Counted from the stretch's first letter, positions 23,270-35,148 are shown. The stretch: 64,000 bases of DNA from Chamaecyparis obtusa (GCA_027943335.1 BSBK01004091.1:310001-374000), one strand, 5' to 3'. Translations and numbers: made by a program. Notes: generated from the sequence alone by a model not told the origin.

Positions 23270-24228
23270 ACACTATGTATGTTGCATACTAAATTTCATA
23301 AATGTGAGTAGCCTAAATGTAGTAAAGGATCCTCTTAGCTACTTTCTAGTGCAACTCATTTGGGCCCTACATGAAATAAGATACCATAGATACCATACCC
23401 ACAATATATGAAATGTAATGTCTCATATGAGTAAAGTAGATGAGACTCACAACAAGTTGTTGGAATAAAGTTCCATCAACCAAGAGTGAAGAGAAATTAA
23501 TCTCAATTGTGATCCCTAACAAAAATGGAGTCGATGCAAGCTTGAAGGCATCCATGTAAAATTTGGAGAGCATATCAAGTGCGTACTTGGGTTGTCCAAG
23601 GAAGATACTTGAAGATGATTGAGTGATCTCAATCCCCAAGAAGTAATGTAGAAGACCCAAGTTTGATACTAAAAAGAGTAATTTTCATTTCCTTGATGGT
23701 GAATGAGTGACTCTCTATGATCAACAAGTCGTCAACATAGATAAATCGAAATGTGAGAGTGTCATCCTATTGTAGAACACATATGGTTGGATTAGAATGA
23801 TATCAATTGAAACCAGTTCTATCAAAAGGAATGAGTCCATCTTGGCATACCAACATCAAGGAGCATGTTTGAGGTCATGAAGAGGCTTTTAAAGTGATCA
23901 ACACACATGTGAGCGATCATGGACAAGCCCCTATGGTTTCTCCATGTAGAGTCCTCTTAAAGGTCACCATGAATAAGGGAACTCTTTACATATGTCTGAT
24001 GAACTTCCAAATGATGGTTTGCAACTATAGAAAGGACAATTCAATTGGAACTCATCTTAGAATTTAGTGAAAAAGTCTCAGAGTAGTCTATCTTGAAAAC
24101 CCAGAAGAGTCCTTTTTCTATTATGCCTATCAACCAACCCATATATTACTATTTTTTTGATAGATCCTCTTGCATCGAACAACTTTCATTATATTAGTGT
24201 GAGGTCTACCCCAGCTATCATAGTTTTT
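23270..24228 (-). pseudogene. Ty1/copia reverse transcriptase remnant
   Basis: The minus strand gives RFIYVDDLLIIESHSFTIKE near 23740 (the YVDD catalytic block). It is followed by GLLHYFLGIEITQSSSSIFL, KYALDMLSKFYMDAFKLAST and a decayed KVAKRILYYI near 23310, which leads into RNase H. Upstream, VVRCKRIYQKNS near 24170 matches the N-terminal part of copia reverse transcriptase. Several frameshifts are present. The 5' side is cut at 24228 by the chromovirus insertion. Confidence 0.8.
24224..24228. repeat. Target site duplication, left copy (TTTTT)
   Basis: Five T residues before the TG start of the left LTR equal the five T residues after the CA end of the right LTR at 30728-30732. The match is low in complexity, but the length and position are as expected for a gypsy integrase. 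Confidence 0.65.
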
Positions 24229-25105
24229 TGAAATTTCCCCTTTCTGATTTTATATGATATTTAAAGCCTCTGATCAGATTTTAAAATCAAACAACCAATA
24301 TTTCAAAAGATCAACCAATTTCTCAATAAAACCCAAATCGAGTATGCCCGAAATAGTGCCAAAAACTTCACAGCTTCACATATTATTGATAAATCTGAAA
24401 GTAGAAATTTTTATAAAAATTTTGCCAGCATAACAGCCTACAAAATGACATTTCCAGATCTATATAGATTTTACACAACAGCTCCCAAATGGAGGACAAA
24501 AACAATGCTCATCGAGCTCCCAAAAACAACACAAAATAGCCTGGAAACACCACAAAACACTAATAATCTATCACAGAAGTATAAACATGACCCAATAAAT
24601 ATATTCATCTTTATTTTAACATCAAAATGTCTACAATATAGCAGCAAACCAAACTGATATGAAATACTTAACCGGAAACACCAAACTCTTACAAGAAACA
24701 CACCTGAAAACTCACAAATTTGCACTGTTCAGCACAAGGGAAAACTCTGCATGAGCTTGCACATGGAATGGCCTCAAACTCCCATCCTTAGCCTTCCTAA
24801 AAACCTAAAAAATCTCATCCTTGGGTCTCCTTCTCCACAGGTTTGGCAGCCTCTAAAGAACAACAAAGCAATGAGCAAAAATCAAGTTCTAGAATGAGCC
24901 CGAAATGCCTCCAAACCCCTTTAAAAAAGGCCATAACCCTAACTCATGACCAAGAGGGGTAAATAATACATATTTTAATAATAATTTTCATTTATTAATC
25001 CATTGGCTTCCAAAGATTAGCCCCTTTTCCTGAAACTTCACTTTTTGAGTCTGCCAGCCTTAGTAAAAGTTATTATTTTTAATTATTTGAAAAGGGGACA
25101 TGACA
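24229..25105 (-). mobile_element. 3' LTR of a chromovirus (877 bp)
   Basis: On the plus strand it runs from TGAAATTTCCCC to GGGGACATGACA, so on the minus strand it is TGTCATGTCCCC...GGGGAAATTTCA, with TG...CA ends and a short inverted repeat (GGGGA/TCCCC). The copy at 29851-30727 has the same length. My hand comparison of the first ~550 positions gives about 30 differences, chiefly transitions, pointing to an old insertion. Confidence 0.93.
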
Positions 25106-26555
25106 AGTCCTCCCTCCCAAATATTTCTTGTCCTCAAGAAATGAAGGTTGGGATGCTCAATAATATGTGCTCCTTCCCAAGTTGCATCCTCCAATGGTAA
25201 TCCTTTCCATTTGACCAAATGCTCTGTGATACTCCTATTTCTCAATCTTTTCTCTCTTGTATCCAAAACCTCTTCTGGTATCAAAACTAATTTCCCTTCA
25301 TCATCAAGAGGTGGTAATTCTGTAGATACTATGGTTTTCTGGCCTAGAACCTTCTTCAAGCAAGAGACATGGAAAACATTATGTATTTTTCTATTTGGTG
25401 GGAGCTCCAATTCATAAGCCACCTCTCCTACCTTCCTGATGATCTTATAAGGCCCATAGAACCTTGGCTTGAGCTTCTCTGCCCCACTCCTCTTCAAGGT
25501 ACTTTGCTTATATGGCTGCAACCTGACAAATACCAAATCTCCAACCTCAAGAGATCTTTCAGTCCTTTTCCTATTAGCATACAACTTTTGTTGGTTGTGT
25601 GCATGTTGTAGATTATCCTTGAGGGACCTTATTATGTCTTGGCTTTGCTTAACGAAATCACTTGCTGCAGGTACTCTGCTATCTAAAAGTACTAGATCAA
25701 GAAAGGAAAGGGCATCATAACCATAAAGAGCATGAAAAGGAGGCATACCAATAGACATGTGATGAGATGTATTGTAACAATACTCCCCTAGGTGCAACCA
25801 TTTCACCTAAGCATGTTGTTGATTTGAAACATAGTTCCTCAAATATCCCTCTATCCATTTATTAACTATCTTTGTTTGTCCATCTATTTGAGGGTGATAG
25901 CTAGTACTGGGAGTGATTTTAGTTCCTACCAAATGAAAGAGCTCCTTCCAAAAAGAGCTGAGGAATCTACTGTCCCGGTCACTGACAATGTTTCTAGGCA
26001 AGCCATGTAACTTGAAAATTTCCTTGAAGAACAATTCTGCCACTTGTGATACCTTGAAATCAGATGTGATGGGAAAGAAATGTGCATACTTAGTTAGTCT
26101 ATCTACCACCACATATATGCAATCCTTACCTTGAACCTTGGGCAACCCAGTGATGAAGTCCATGGAAATACTTTCCCATTTTTGTTCAAGAATAGGAAGT
26201 GGCTGCAACAACCCTGCAGGAAAAATTTTCTCACTCTTGTTTTGTTGGCATACCATACATTCCTTAATGTGTTTAAGGACATCCTCCTTCATACCCTTCC
26301 ATGCAAACCATTCTCGAAGTTTCCTGTATGTCTTGAAGTATCCTTGATGACCAGCCAAAGGTGTGTCATGAAAGGCTCTCAATATCCTCTCTTTAGTTTT
26401 TGATCCTAGCATTAAGAAGATCCTGTTCTTGTAATAAATCAATTCATCAACAACCTTGTACCTATTATCATCCACTAAATTATCCAAAATCTTGGTGGCA
26501 AAGGAATCTTTAGCATACTCTAAAAGTATGGAGACTTTCCAATCAGTAGATATAG
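25060..26555 (-). pseudogene. Chromovirus integrase with C-terminal chromodomain
   Basis: The zinc-binding part reads HDTPLAGHQGYFKTYRKL, then CMVCQQNK. The catalytic core has ISMDFITGLPK (first Asp) and VSDRDSRFLSSFWKELF (second Asp). The third acidic residue, expected in GQTE, is lysine (GQTKIVNKW, codon 25872-25870). A TAG at 25809-25807 interrupts the chain where tryptophan would fit (QHA then VKWLHLGEYCYN). The C-terminal part has GDLVFVRLQPYKQSTLKRSG and RFYGPYKIIRKVGEVAYEL. A chromodomain follows (EEVLDTREKRLRNRSITEHL, then VKWKGLPLEDATWEGAHII), which in this family reads histone marks to guide integration. The stop codon lies inside the 3' LTR. Confidence 0.93.
25106..25124 (-). other. 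Polypurine tract of the chromovirus
   Basis: Immediately before the 3' LTR, the minus strand reads ATTTGGGAGGGAGGACT, a purine-rich run placed where plus-strand DNA synthesis is primed. This fits the LTR boundary at 25105. Confidence 0.75.
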
Positions 26556-26558
26556 ATG

Positions 26559-27048
26559 TTAAGGAACACAAAGTGGGCTTTCTTGAGAGAGCATCAACAA
26601 CCACATTATTCTTTCCTTTCATGTATTCAATATCAAAATCATAAGCTTGCAATTTTCTTACCCATTTTTGTTGATGATCATTCAAATCCCTTTGGTTCAA
26701 GTTGAACCTGAGGCTATTATGGTCTGTCTTTACAATGAATCTCCCACATACCAAATATTGTCTAAACTTATGAAGTGCATGCATGATTGCCAACATTTCC
26801 TTATCCTAGATGGAGTAACCTTTCTCTGATTGATTTAATTTTCTACTCTCAAATGCTATTGGATGTCCCCTTTGAGTTAGGACAGCCCCTATACCTTCTC
26901 TAGAAGCATCACATTCAACAACAAAAGGTAAAGAGAAATCTGGAATTGCAAGCACAGGGCATGAACTCATTACCTCCTTAAGCTTATCAAATATTTTTTG
27001 TGCCTCTTCTATCCAAATAAAAGCTCCTTTCTTTGTCAAATCAGTCAA
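26559..27048 (-). pseudogene. Chromovirus RNase H
   Basis: [20 protein letters not shown] gives the first acidic residue, and FIVKTDHNSLRFNLNQRDLN a later one. The domain closes with FDIEYMKGKNNVVVDALSR. A TAG at 26808-26806 falls after GYSI, where tyrosine is usual (before DKEMLAIMHALHKFR), and splits the domain. It is in frame with the reverse transcriptase upstream apart from the TAG at 27063-27061. Confidence 0.92.
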
Positions 27049-27060
27049 GGGGGCAGCAAG

Positions 27061-28158
27061 CTAAGAAAATCCCTTGACAAATCTCCTATAGTAGCTACAC
27101 AACCTGAAGAAACCTCTCAACTGTGTAAGATTAGTGGGTAGAGGCCAATCCAAAATTGCCTGAATTTTTTGTTGATCAACCTGTACTCCTTTAGAACTTA
27201 TAATATGTCCCAAATATAGAATCTCTATCAAACCAAACTCACATTTAGATAGCTTAGCATAGAATAATTGTTGCTTCAAGATTCTCAAAATAGTGTCTAT
27301 GTGCTTTAGATGCTCTTCCCATGTTTTACTGTAAATCAAGATATCATCAAAAAATGCCAAAACAAATTTTTGAAGATGCTTGCTGAATACCTTATTCATA
27401 CAAGATTGGAATGTTGCTGGTGCATTAGTGAGGCCAAATGGCATAACAAGAAATTCAAAGTGCCCATAGTGACATCTGAAAGCAGTCTTTTCCACATCTT
27501 CCCTCCTCATGCAGATTTGATGGTACCCTGATCTTAAGTCAATTTTTGAGAAGTATACAACACCATGTAACTCATCAATGAGTTCATCTATGCATGGTAT
27601 GGAATACCTATTTTTTATGGTCTTCTTGTTTAGAGCCCTGTAGTCTATACACATTCTCATTGTACCATCCTTTTTCTTGACAAGTACCATAGATGATGCA
27701 AATGGACTAGAGCTAGGCCTTATGAATCCGATGTCTAGGAGTTCCTTAATAGTTTTTTCTATTTCTTCCTTATAACCTCTTGGATGGCAGTATGGAGTTG
27801 TTATAACTAGTTTGGCACCCTGTTCTAACTCTATAACATGCTCAAAACCTCTATCTAGTGGTAATCCCGGAGGCAAATCATTGAAAACTATACTATGCTT
27901 ATCAAGAATATTTTGAATTTCAAAATAGAAATTACCTTGATTCTTTGGAGAGCTTGTTGGATGGATTATGACTCCTGCTGCCCATGCTACTTGTCCTCTT
28001 TGAAAATTCCTCTCCATCCTCTTTGCAGTGACCACCTTAGGTGCTCCATTCGATAAGCCTCTCAATAAGACTTCTTTCCCATTGGAATGAAATTTAAACT
28101 CCATAGTTTGATGGTTCATGTAATAGCCTCCAATAGAGTGCAACCACTGAACACCCAA
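27061..28158 (-). pseudogene. Chromovirus reverse transcriptase
   Basis: An uninterrupted stretch of about 365 codons. The lead-in has FNDLPPGLPLDRGFEHVIEL. The fingers/palm has GFIRPSSSPFASSMVLVKKK, DGTMRMCIDYRALNKKTIKN and IDLRSGYHQICMRRED. The catalytic block is FVLAFFDDILIYSKTWEEH (FFDD, both Asp kept), and the connection is LGHIISSKGVQVD. A TAG at 27063-27061 follows FVKGFS. The domain itself looks able to fold, so the element died through stops elsewhere. The match to plant chromovirus pol is unmistakable. Confidence 0.95.
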
Positions 28159-28166
28159 TACAAGAT

Positions 28167-28440
28167 CTATCTCCCCAATGCCAACAACATAAAGTCATCA
28201 CATAACTCATAATCTCCTAAGGTCATCTTGAGTTGTTTCACCACCCATGTGCAAGGCATAGTGAATCCATCAGCTACAGTAACATTGAATCCCTCAAAAT
28301 CTTCTGCTTTAAGCCCTCTTTTCATGACAAATCCCTCATCAATAAAATTTTGAGTTGCCCCACTATCAAGAAGAACTGCCAACCTTTTCCCTGCTAGTAT
28401 CCCTCAAATTCGAAAGGGATGGTATCTTGGGACTCTTGAT
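28167..28440 (-). pseudogene. Chromovirus protease
   Basis: The active-site motif is AVLLDSGATQNFIDEGFV (Asp-Ser-Gly-Ala) near 28380-28330. It is followed by VTVADGFTMPCTWVVKQL and the flap-side GDYELCDDFMLL. A one-base insertion near 28180 shifts the frame just before the linker EIDLVLGVQWLHSIGG, which leads to reverse transcriptase. Confidence 0.88.
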
Positions 28441-28559
28441 AATTCTGCTAAAGTGTCATCCTTGCTGATTTCTTTTTCCTTCTCTTCTTCTTCCTCCTCC
28501 TTAGTGTCATGAAATTCCTCATGCTCATCTGAATCAGATTCTAAAGAAACTTCAATATA

Positions 28560-29689
28560 GTGCACTTGACCTTTCCCCAAACATCTATGTCCTGGAACCC
28601 ATGGTTCTCTACAAGTGAAACAAAGATTTTTCCTTCATAATTCACCCCTAGTCTCTTCATCTACCTTCTTTTTTGCTACATTTATCACATTCTTTGGTGG
28701 TGGTGTTGGAAAAGTTTTTTTCAAAAAATTCCCCTTATGTTGCCAAAGATTTGGAGGTTTTTGATTAGTGACTGGTTTCATAGGCACACAAGTTTCAACT
28801 TGCAAGCTTCTTTTGATAGCTTCCTGTAAGGTTGAGGGTGAGAAAGCCTTAACCAAACCCTTAACAGAACCTTCCAAACCATCAAGAAAAAGATAAATAA
28901 TCCTCTTTTCACTCATATCAAGTACCATAACAACCACCTTTTGAAACTCTTCTATATACTCATTAATTGATTTGGTTTTGACAATTCTTTAAAATACTCT
29001 TCATCATCCTTGAGATCAAATCTATCTATCACTCTTTGACTGAAATCATCAAATGTAGTTACTTGATCATGACCTTGAGTAGTCATTCTATGATACCACC
29101 AATCATAGGCTACATCTTCCAAGTGTAGACTTGCGAATTGAATGGCATCACTCTCCTTCATGGGGTTAAGTGTGAAGAAGGTCTGTAATTTTTGTAGCCA
29201 TGCTCTAGCTGAAATTTTATTTGTTCCATCAAAAGTAGGTGCTGTAAACTTGCTTATTTTATTTTTTAGCTCTCTTCCACTTATGTCATGCTCCCTCCTA
29301 TACTCTTTCTTGGGCATCAAAGTGTTCATCATATCCACATATTCTCTAAAAGGAACCAAACTGCGAAAGTCATCATCTAAGCCATTATAAGTAGCTCTTA
29401 ATGCAATCAAGTTACCTATAACCTCTTCCATAGGACTAAGGGCTAGATTTGGTACTGGTGGCTCATCTGCAGGCAAGAAAATAGTTTTTGTTGATTTAGA
29501 GGGTGTGGGTTTCAGATTTCTTGGCTCCTCTAAAGTGCTCCCTTTCTCATTAGAAGATACAACTCCTTGCAATTTTTCTGTCAATATCCGCAAAGCCTCT
29601 CTAGTTTCTACCAAACTATCCACTGTTTGCTTCTGAGTATTCTGGATGTCCTGGAAGAATTTCTTTTCCATCTCATCTGGGTCAACCAT
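28560..29689 (-). pseudogene. Chromovirus gag (capsid and zinc knuckle)
   Basis: The first ATG of the frame is at 29689 (MVDPDEMEKKFFQDIQNTQK). The frame is open further upstream from 29743 but only with a TTG. A coiled segment precedes the retroviral capsid-like core (ISKFTAPTFDGTNKISARAW, FASLHLEDVAYDWWYHR and RVIDRFDLKDDEEYFKEL). A single-base shift near 28975 separates this from IYLFLDGLEGSVKGLVKAFS and the C-terminal zinc knuckle CFTCREPWVPGHRC near 28625-28580. An acidic tail rich in glutamate links to the protease. Confidence 0.92.
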
Positions 29690-29836
29690 ACTTGTTCCTT
29701 CCTTGGATTTTGTACTTTTATTTTCAACTAGAGGTTTGATCAAAAAAAATTTATTCTTTTCTCACTGCAAATATCTCTTTTCTCTTTCACTTAGTTGCAT
29801 ACAAACTTCTACAAACCCTCAGGCTGGCAAGATCAT

Positions 29837-29849
29837 AGCTCTGATACCA
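29837..29849 (-). other. Primer binding site, tRNA-Met(initiator) type
   Basis: One base inside the 5' LTR end, the minus strand reads TGGTATCAGAGCT, the standard complement of the initiator methionine tRNA 3' end used by many plant retrotransposons. This fixes the 5' LTR boundary at 29851. Confidence 0.92.
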
Positions 29850-29850
29850 C

Positions 29851-30727
29851 TGAAATTTCCCCTTTCTAATTTTATATGATATTTAAAGGCTCTAATCAGA
29901 TTTTAAAATCAAACAACCCATATTTCAAAAGATCAACCAATTTCTCAATAAAACCCAAATTGGGTATGCTCGAAATAGTGCCAAAAACTTCACAGCTTCA
30001 CATATTATTGATAAATCTGAAAGTAGAAATTTTTACAAAAAATTTGCCAACATAAAAGCTTACAAAATGACATTTCCAAATCTATATAGATTTTACACAA
30101 CAACTCCCAAATGGAGGACAAAAACAATGCTCATCGAGCTCCCAAAAACAACACAAAATAGCCCGGAAACACCACAAAACACTAATATTCTATCAAAAAA
30201 GTATAACCACAACCCAATACATATATTCAGCTCTATTTTAATATAAAAATGTCTACAATACAACATAAAACCAAATTGATATGAAATACTCAACCGAAAA
30301 CACCAAACTCTTACAAGAAACACACCCAAAAACTCACAAATTTGCATTGTTCAGCACAAGGGCAAACTCTGCATGAGCTTGCACATGGAATGGCCTCAAA
30401 ATCCCATCCTTAGCCTTCCTAAAAACCTACAAACTCCCATCCTTGGGTCTCCTTCTCCACAAGTTTGGCAGCTTCTGAAGAACAACAAAGCAATGAGCAA
30501 AAATCAAGTTCTAGAATGAGCCCGAAATGCCTCCAAACCCCTTTAAAAGAGGGCATAACCCTAACTCATGACCAAGAGGGGTAAATAATACATATTTTAA
30601 TAATAATTTTCATTTATTAATCCATTGGCTTCCAAAGATTAGCCCCTTTTCCCGAAACTTCACTTTTTGAGCCTGCCAGCCTTAGCAAAAGTTATTATTT
30701 TTAATTATTTGAAAAGGGGACATGACA
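29851..30727 (-). mobile_element. 5' LTR of the chromovirus (877 bp)
   Basis: It pairs with 24229-25105: same ends, same length and nearly colinear sequence. On the minus strand transcription would run from here toward lower coordinates. The flank after the CA end is TTTTTATTG, giving the right target duplication. No further copia sequence was recognised to its right, so the interrupted copia relic was already truncated, or decays beyond recognition there. Confidence 0.93.
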
Positions 30728-30732
30728 TTTTT
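30728..30732. repeat. Target site duplication, right copy (TTTTT)
   Basis: Matches 24224-24228 on the other side of the chromovirus. Confidence 0.65.
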
Positions 30733-32666
30733 ATTGATCATAGTTACACTTTTCAGTCGATATTTTGGATTATCATATACTTGGACATATGTTATTATTT
30801 CAGGGATCGGAGAATCCTATGTTATGTACATTCTGCTTTTGGATCAAGTTGTTTTGGAACACTTATTTTATGCTTATAGTTGATCATGGTTTACTTATGT
30901 TAGGTTATTGATTTCATGATGCAGTTCATTTAAATACATTAGAAATATATGGTGCAAAATGAGATGTTATGTTAGGTATTATGAAATTTGGGATCAAATG
31001 TTGATTTGATAATTACGTAAAGAATTATGCAGTTGTGAGTGTTAAATGATTATGCAGATTTTGTTGTTATCTTGTTATGTCATTGGACCTACTGATGTTT
31101 GCATTAAGTGTGCAGGAGATTAACCATGGTATTAAAATGGGGAACAAAGAGTGAAATCATGTTATTATCTATAAACCCAAGGTTCGGTCTAGTGAAGAGA
31201 CTTGAACCTCGTTGTCTCATGGTTTTATTTGTGAAAGTAATTGTTAATGTTGTATTTAATTAAGTTAAATGTTTATGTTAGTCATGCTATGTGTGAATGG
31301 GTTGGAAATTATGTTGTGTCACTTGACACATGGGTGCATGATGTGTTGGCATGACTAACCCCTTTTCTAGGATAATTATGACACCAACCAAAGGGTTAAC
31401 CTTGTGGAGTCCCCAAGATCACCTAGGGTATGGGAAACTTCTAGATGATTCAAGAAAGAGTGAACTCGGATTTGAACTTAAAGTGGAGTTTGGAAGGGTC
31501 TAGGAAGCTCCTAGGGGGTAGTTGGGACCAAAATTAGCTACCCTACTTGATGTACTTGGGGTTGGGAGTTAATTTTTAGTCATAGGAAGGCCCTAGTCTC
31601 ATTAATGAACCTCCTAAAGTACCTCCTTAGTCTTCATCCGAGTTTAAGAATTTAGAAATTTTGGGCAACCTTCTTCTCAACTCCATTAAGTCTTCATATC
31701 TCATTTATGAGAGGAGGAAGATATTTGGAGGAGTAATGGAGAAGTTATCCTTGCATTTATGATAGGGTCATGAGGTGGAGTTAGAGAGCCTATTAGAGGG
31801 AGTTTGAGGAGTCTTCCTAGGTTGATCACCCACTCTCTTTCTTAAGAGACTTGCTTGTTGAAAAGGACTTGGAAAAAGGATAAAAGGAAAAAGCTCTTCT
31901 CAAATTCATTACCTTTAGCTTTGGAATAGGTTGGTGCTCTACTTTCTTTGATAGTTTATGCTTTGTAGTAAGAAATGGTTGTTTCACTTTCATGAAGATC
32001 TTGTGTAATTGTGTCTTTATTTTGCTTCTTTTGGTGTGCTTTCTTATGGTAGAAATATTGTTGTTGTTTTCCTTGTTAAGGGAGTTACAATGCACACTCA
32101 CCCTTGGGAGGGAAGAGTAACCTTGTAGGGTGAAAGTACCTAAGTGACCCCCATTCTAGTGAAGAGTTTCCCCTTGTGAGGGAAGGATAAACATGGATGT
32201 CTTGCTCTCCATGATACCAAGTTTTGCCTATGGGCAATTAGGGGCTATAAGGAGTGTTTTAAGCATGAAGCCTTGGTTTTGTTGTGAAGATGGTTTTGGT
32301 AAAGATTTTGAAGTTGACCCTTGTGTGGCCTTCATCTCCTTTATTTTAACTTGGTTTCTCCTAATGGGCATGGTCCACTTTCACCCTTTGGTAAATTGTT
32401 TCTTGGAAGCCTATGTGTTATACTTGGTTTTGGGTATTTTGTGTGTGCTAGCTTATCAAAAGTTATTTTGGGTCTAAGTGTTGTTGTTATCCCTTTTTGC
32501 TCTTTGTTCCCCTAGCTCGGGGGTGACCATGTAATGGTCTAGGTTGGGAGGTGAGCTCCCATGGTTAAAAGATAGGTTTACATGTAGGAATCTAGCTTGG
32601 AATTCAAGGAGGCCATGGAAGCTCATTTAAATTTTATTTTTTCCCTATTTTGTTGTATTATGTTCA
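30733..32666. other. No gene recognised
   Basis: A moderately T/G-rich region with short open frames on both strands (for example 32193-32477 plus and 32101-31826 minus) without recognisable domains. Phrases such as CTTGTGAGGGAAGG and CTTGGGAGGGAAGAG recur near 32100-32190. It may be untranslated or LTR sequence of an unidentified element. Confidence 0.4.
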
Positions 32667-32944
32667 TGTTGCCCAAAATTTCCCTGTCATTCATTTTTGG
32701 CCACGGTTCCTATTTTCCAAAAGAAATGCTCAAGTGTCGAAGCTCTTTATATTTCTGCCTTTTGGTTTGAAAGTTCAGTGTGTTTTCAACCTCTCCGCTC
32801 TGAAAATTTGGTGTGTTTTCAACCTTTGCTCGAAAACCCTCTGTGTTTTCAACACCCCTTCTGTGTTTTCAGCCCTAAGCATGCAAATCTAATCAGGCGG
32901 GTCCCGATGCCTAAGGCCATGCCAGTGTGGAAGATCCGATGGCT

Positions 32945-32992
32945 ATCACATGATTGCATAAGATATTCCAATCCCATGAGATCATGCGACAA
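32945..32992. repeat. LTR palindrome 1 (left LTR)
   Basis: TCACATGATTGCAT faces ATGAGATCATGCGACA around a short apex. The copy in the right LTR (37408-37454) has a better paired apex, GGGAT facing ATCCC. Confidence 0.8.
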
Positions 32993-33063
32993 TCATTGAT
33001 ACGATATCAATGATCGGCAGTCAAGACAAGCGCCAACGGTTATCGGGTAGCATCTTCCAGTTA

Positions 33064-33110
33064 GTCGCATGATCACATGGGCTCTTCTGAGCCCATGTGC
33101 CCATGCAACT
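33064..33110. repeat. LTR palindrome 2 (left LTR)
   Basis: GTCGCATGATCACATGGGC faces GCCCATGTGCCCATGCAAC. The apex pairs GGGC with GCCC. The equivalent in the right LTR is at 37540-37586. Confidence 0.8.
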
Positions 33111-33175
33111 AATCGCGTATGGTTACAGTGGTTACAAGCCGACAGCATTGAAGGCAAGGGTCACAGGTTGACATT

Positions 33176-33222
33176 ATCGCATGATCGCATAGGCCTTCCT
33201 GGCCGCATGCGATCATGCGACA
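33176..33222. repeat. LTR palindrome 3 (left LTR), the most perfect
   Basis: ATCGCATGATCGCATAGGCC faces GGCCGCATGCGATCATGCGA. The equivalent in the right LTR is at 37652-37698 and keeps the full pairing. Confidence 0.85.
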
Positions 33223-33279
33223 AGTGATAGGCGGTCTGGTTTCAAGTGGTGGTGGTTAGTGGCTAGCCTCATGTGGTTG

Positions 33280-33326
33280 GTTGCATGATCGCATGGGCAC
33301 TTCTGAGCCCATGTGATCATGTGACA
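33280..33326. repeat. LTR palindrome 4 (left LTR)
   Basis: GTTGCATGATCGCATGGGC faces GCCCATGTGATCATGTGAC. The equivalent in the right LTR is at 37756-37802. Confidence 0.8.
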
Positions 33327-33771
33327 AACCATCAACGGTTAGCATGCTTGAGGGCGGTGTTACTGTGGGTTCGTGCCGGGGTGCTGAGGTGTTTGCTGAT
33401 GTGGTGGTCAGACCGAATGGGGGAGTGACACGTGGTGGTTCTAGGCTTGGGGTTGATAAGCTTTGCATAGTTGTGCAGTTTGAGGTGGGCCCGGTTCTAT
33501 GTTCGGTTGGGTAATCTCACAGTAAAAAGAGGAATATTCCTTCTATCTGGCGATTACGAGACTTCCCTTAGTTGGGTAATCTCCTAACGGAAAGAATATG
33601 TTGAAAAGGTAACATGACTCAGTGACTACCATAGGATGAAGCAAAGATCAATGGTTTTCACGTGGTCGCTAAGGAGTGCCCAGGGTTAAGAAAGAAATAA
33701 GAGATTTAGAGACTAGAGGAGAAAGGTGACCCGTGGTGAAACCGGGGTTAAGTTTGCAGTCTCAAAGGGTT

Positions 33772-33818
33772 GTTGCATGATCACATGAAGCCTTTCAGGC
33801 TCATGCGATCATACGATT
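33772..33818. repeat. LTR palindrome 5 (left LTR)
   Basis: GTTGCATGATCACATGAAGCC faces GGCTCATGCGATCATACGA, with apex AGCC facing GGCT. The equivalent in the right LTR is at 38248-38293. Confidence 0.8.
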
Positions 33819-33937
33819 GCTGACTTTTCAAGGCCATGTGGTTGGCTCCTATTGGGCCACGTGGCAAGTTTGATAGGTGTTATGTTTTGCAGGCCCCAGG
33901 TGTCTTGCGCGGGCTGAGGCAGATTTTAAAAGACTTG

Positions 33938-33983
33938 TCACCTGATCGCATGAAGCCTTTTGGCCTCATGCGATCATGCGACC
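33938..33983. repeat. LTR palindrome 6 (left LTR)
   Basis: CACCTGATCGCATGAAGCC faces GGCCTCATGCGATCATGCGA. The equivalent in the right LTR is at 38413-38459. Confidence 0.8.
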
Positions 33984-35148
33984 ATTGTTATTACAAGGGT
34001 GGTGTGATTACTTTGGTGGGCTTTCTTCTACAGAGATGTTTGCAAAGCGCAGGTAACTGAGAATTAATGTTTCCAAAGGCAATTATAGCTGGAATGTTTG
34101 CAGAGATCTTTTAGGCTACCATTTTTTTTGGGTCCTTTCGAGGATCTGATTAGATTTGAACATTCATGACAGAGTGGGGTTGTCAGGGTAAGGTCTTTTG
34201 TGCCTGCAGGCATGATCAATTCAAGGATGGACAGCACAAGAAGAGGATATCTGATCGGCTATGATTTTTGCAGATTTCATTTATGATCAGAAGTGACTGT
34301 TTTAGGGCTAGATTATTTTATGCATACTTATGTAGCCCTAAAATTTGGATTCCTACCTGCGTGCAGGGGATGTATATAATTTTTTTTTGGAGCTTTTGAA
34401 GCTCAGAATTCATATTTTGTAAAAAGAAAGGCTCTTTCTTGGGAACCTATGGCATTTCTTCTTGCCCTCTAGTTTTCCACATTCTGTAAATTCCCATTGA
34501 TAATACAAGTATTGCAGAGGCAGTTTATGACAATCCTTCATGTCCTTATGCTTCCCTGTTTGCATTATCTCTTATTGGATTGAGGTTTATGAATGCTGTT
34601 AATGGAAATTGGGGTTCCTAGTCCCTCTCACTTTCTACAATTTTGTGTGTTTCCTGTGTCTGATCTGATTTAGATGTTTTTGTGGGTATGCTACAGCCCC
34701 TAACAGTCTTGTCTCATTCCTACACCTAGTTGCAGAGGAGGATGTTTGTTTGCAGGTCATAGGTTGAGTCTTTTGTTCAGGCCTTCCTATGAAATACTTA
34801 TGCAAGCCTATCTAGTGAGTGGTGACCTATTAGACCTGATTCCTCCATTGATTTCACTCCTCTATACTGAGATCCAAACCCTAGTTTCGGTGCATCACCT
34901 AGTAGGATAGATTTTCTTTCAGTCATTTCCCTTTCCATGCACTCCTTCTATCCCTTTCCCCTCAAAGTTTACTTTCTTGTTAAGAGAAAATTAGGGTGAT
35001 TCTCCAAGAGGAACCAGCATAGAATTTGGAGGTCTCATCTTGGTTAGCAAAAGGTCCCACAACCTTGAGATGATTCCCATGTTATACTGGATTATCAAGA
35101 CTACGAGAGCTTGAGACCAGAGGTGCAAATTCAGTGTATAACAATTTT

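Larger units (their letters stand above)
32667..35143 (+). mobile_element. 5' LTR (2.48 kb) of a large LTR element without pol
   Basis: It starts TGTTGCCCAAAATTTCCC and ends GTGTATAACA, with a colinear partner at 37151-39623. Differences between the two are mostly C/T and G/A. The first 1.35 kb is more GC-rich than the surroundings and contains six related palindromes (listed separately). A TATA box (GTATATAATTT) is near 34372, followed by a leader-like stretch. Flanking five-base target duplications could not be matched (GTTCA on the left, ATTAA on the right). Confidence 0.9.

Noticed and set aside
25148..26829. Plus-strand open frames over the chromovirus integrase and RNase H
   Set aside because: They are antisense shadows of the clear minus-strand pol sequence.
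32193..32999. Plus-strand frames of 64-100 codons
   Set aside because: Composition is hydrophobic and repetitive, with no homology signal; two of them run across the LTR boundary at 32667.
32945..33983. Regularly recurring hairpin repeats as a CRISPR-like array
   Set aside because: Spacing is irregular, the repeats lie in both LTRs of a plant retroelement, and the genome is eukaryotic.
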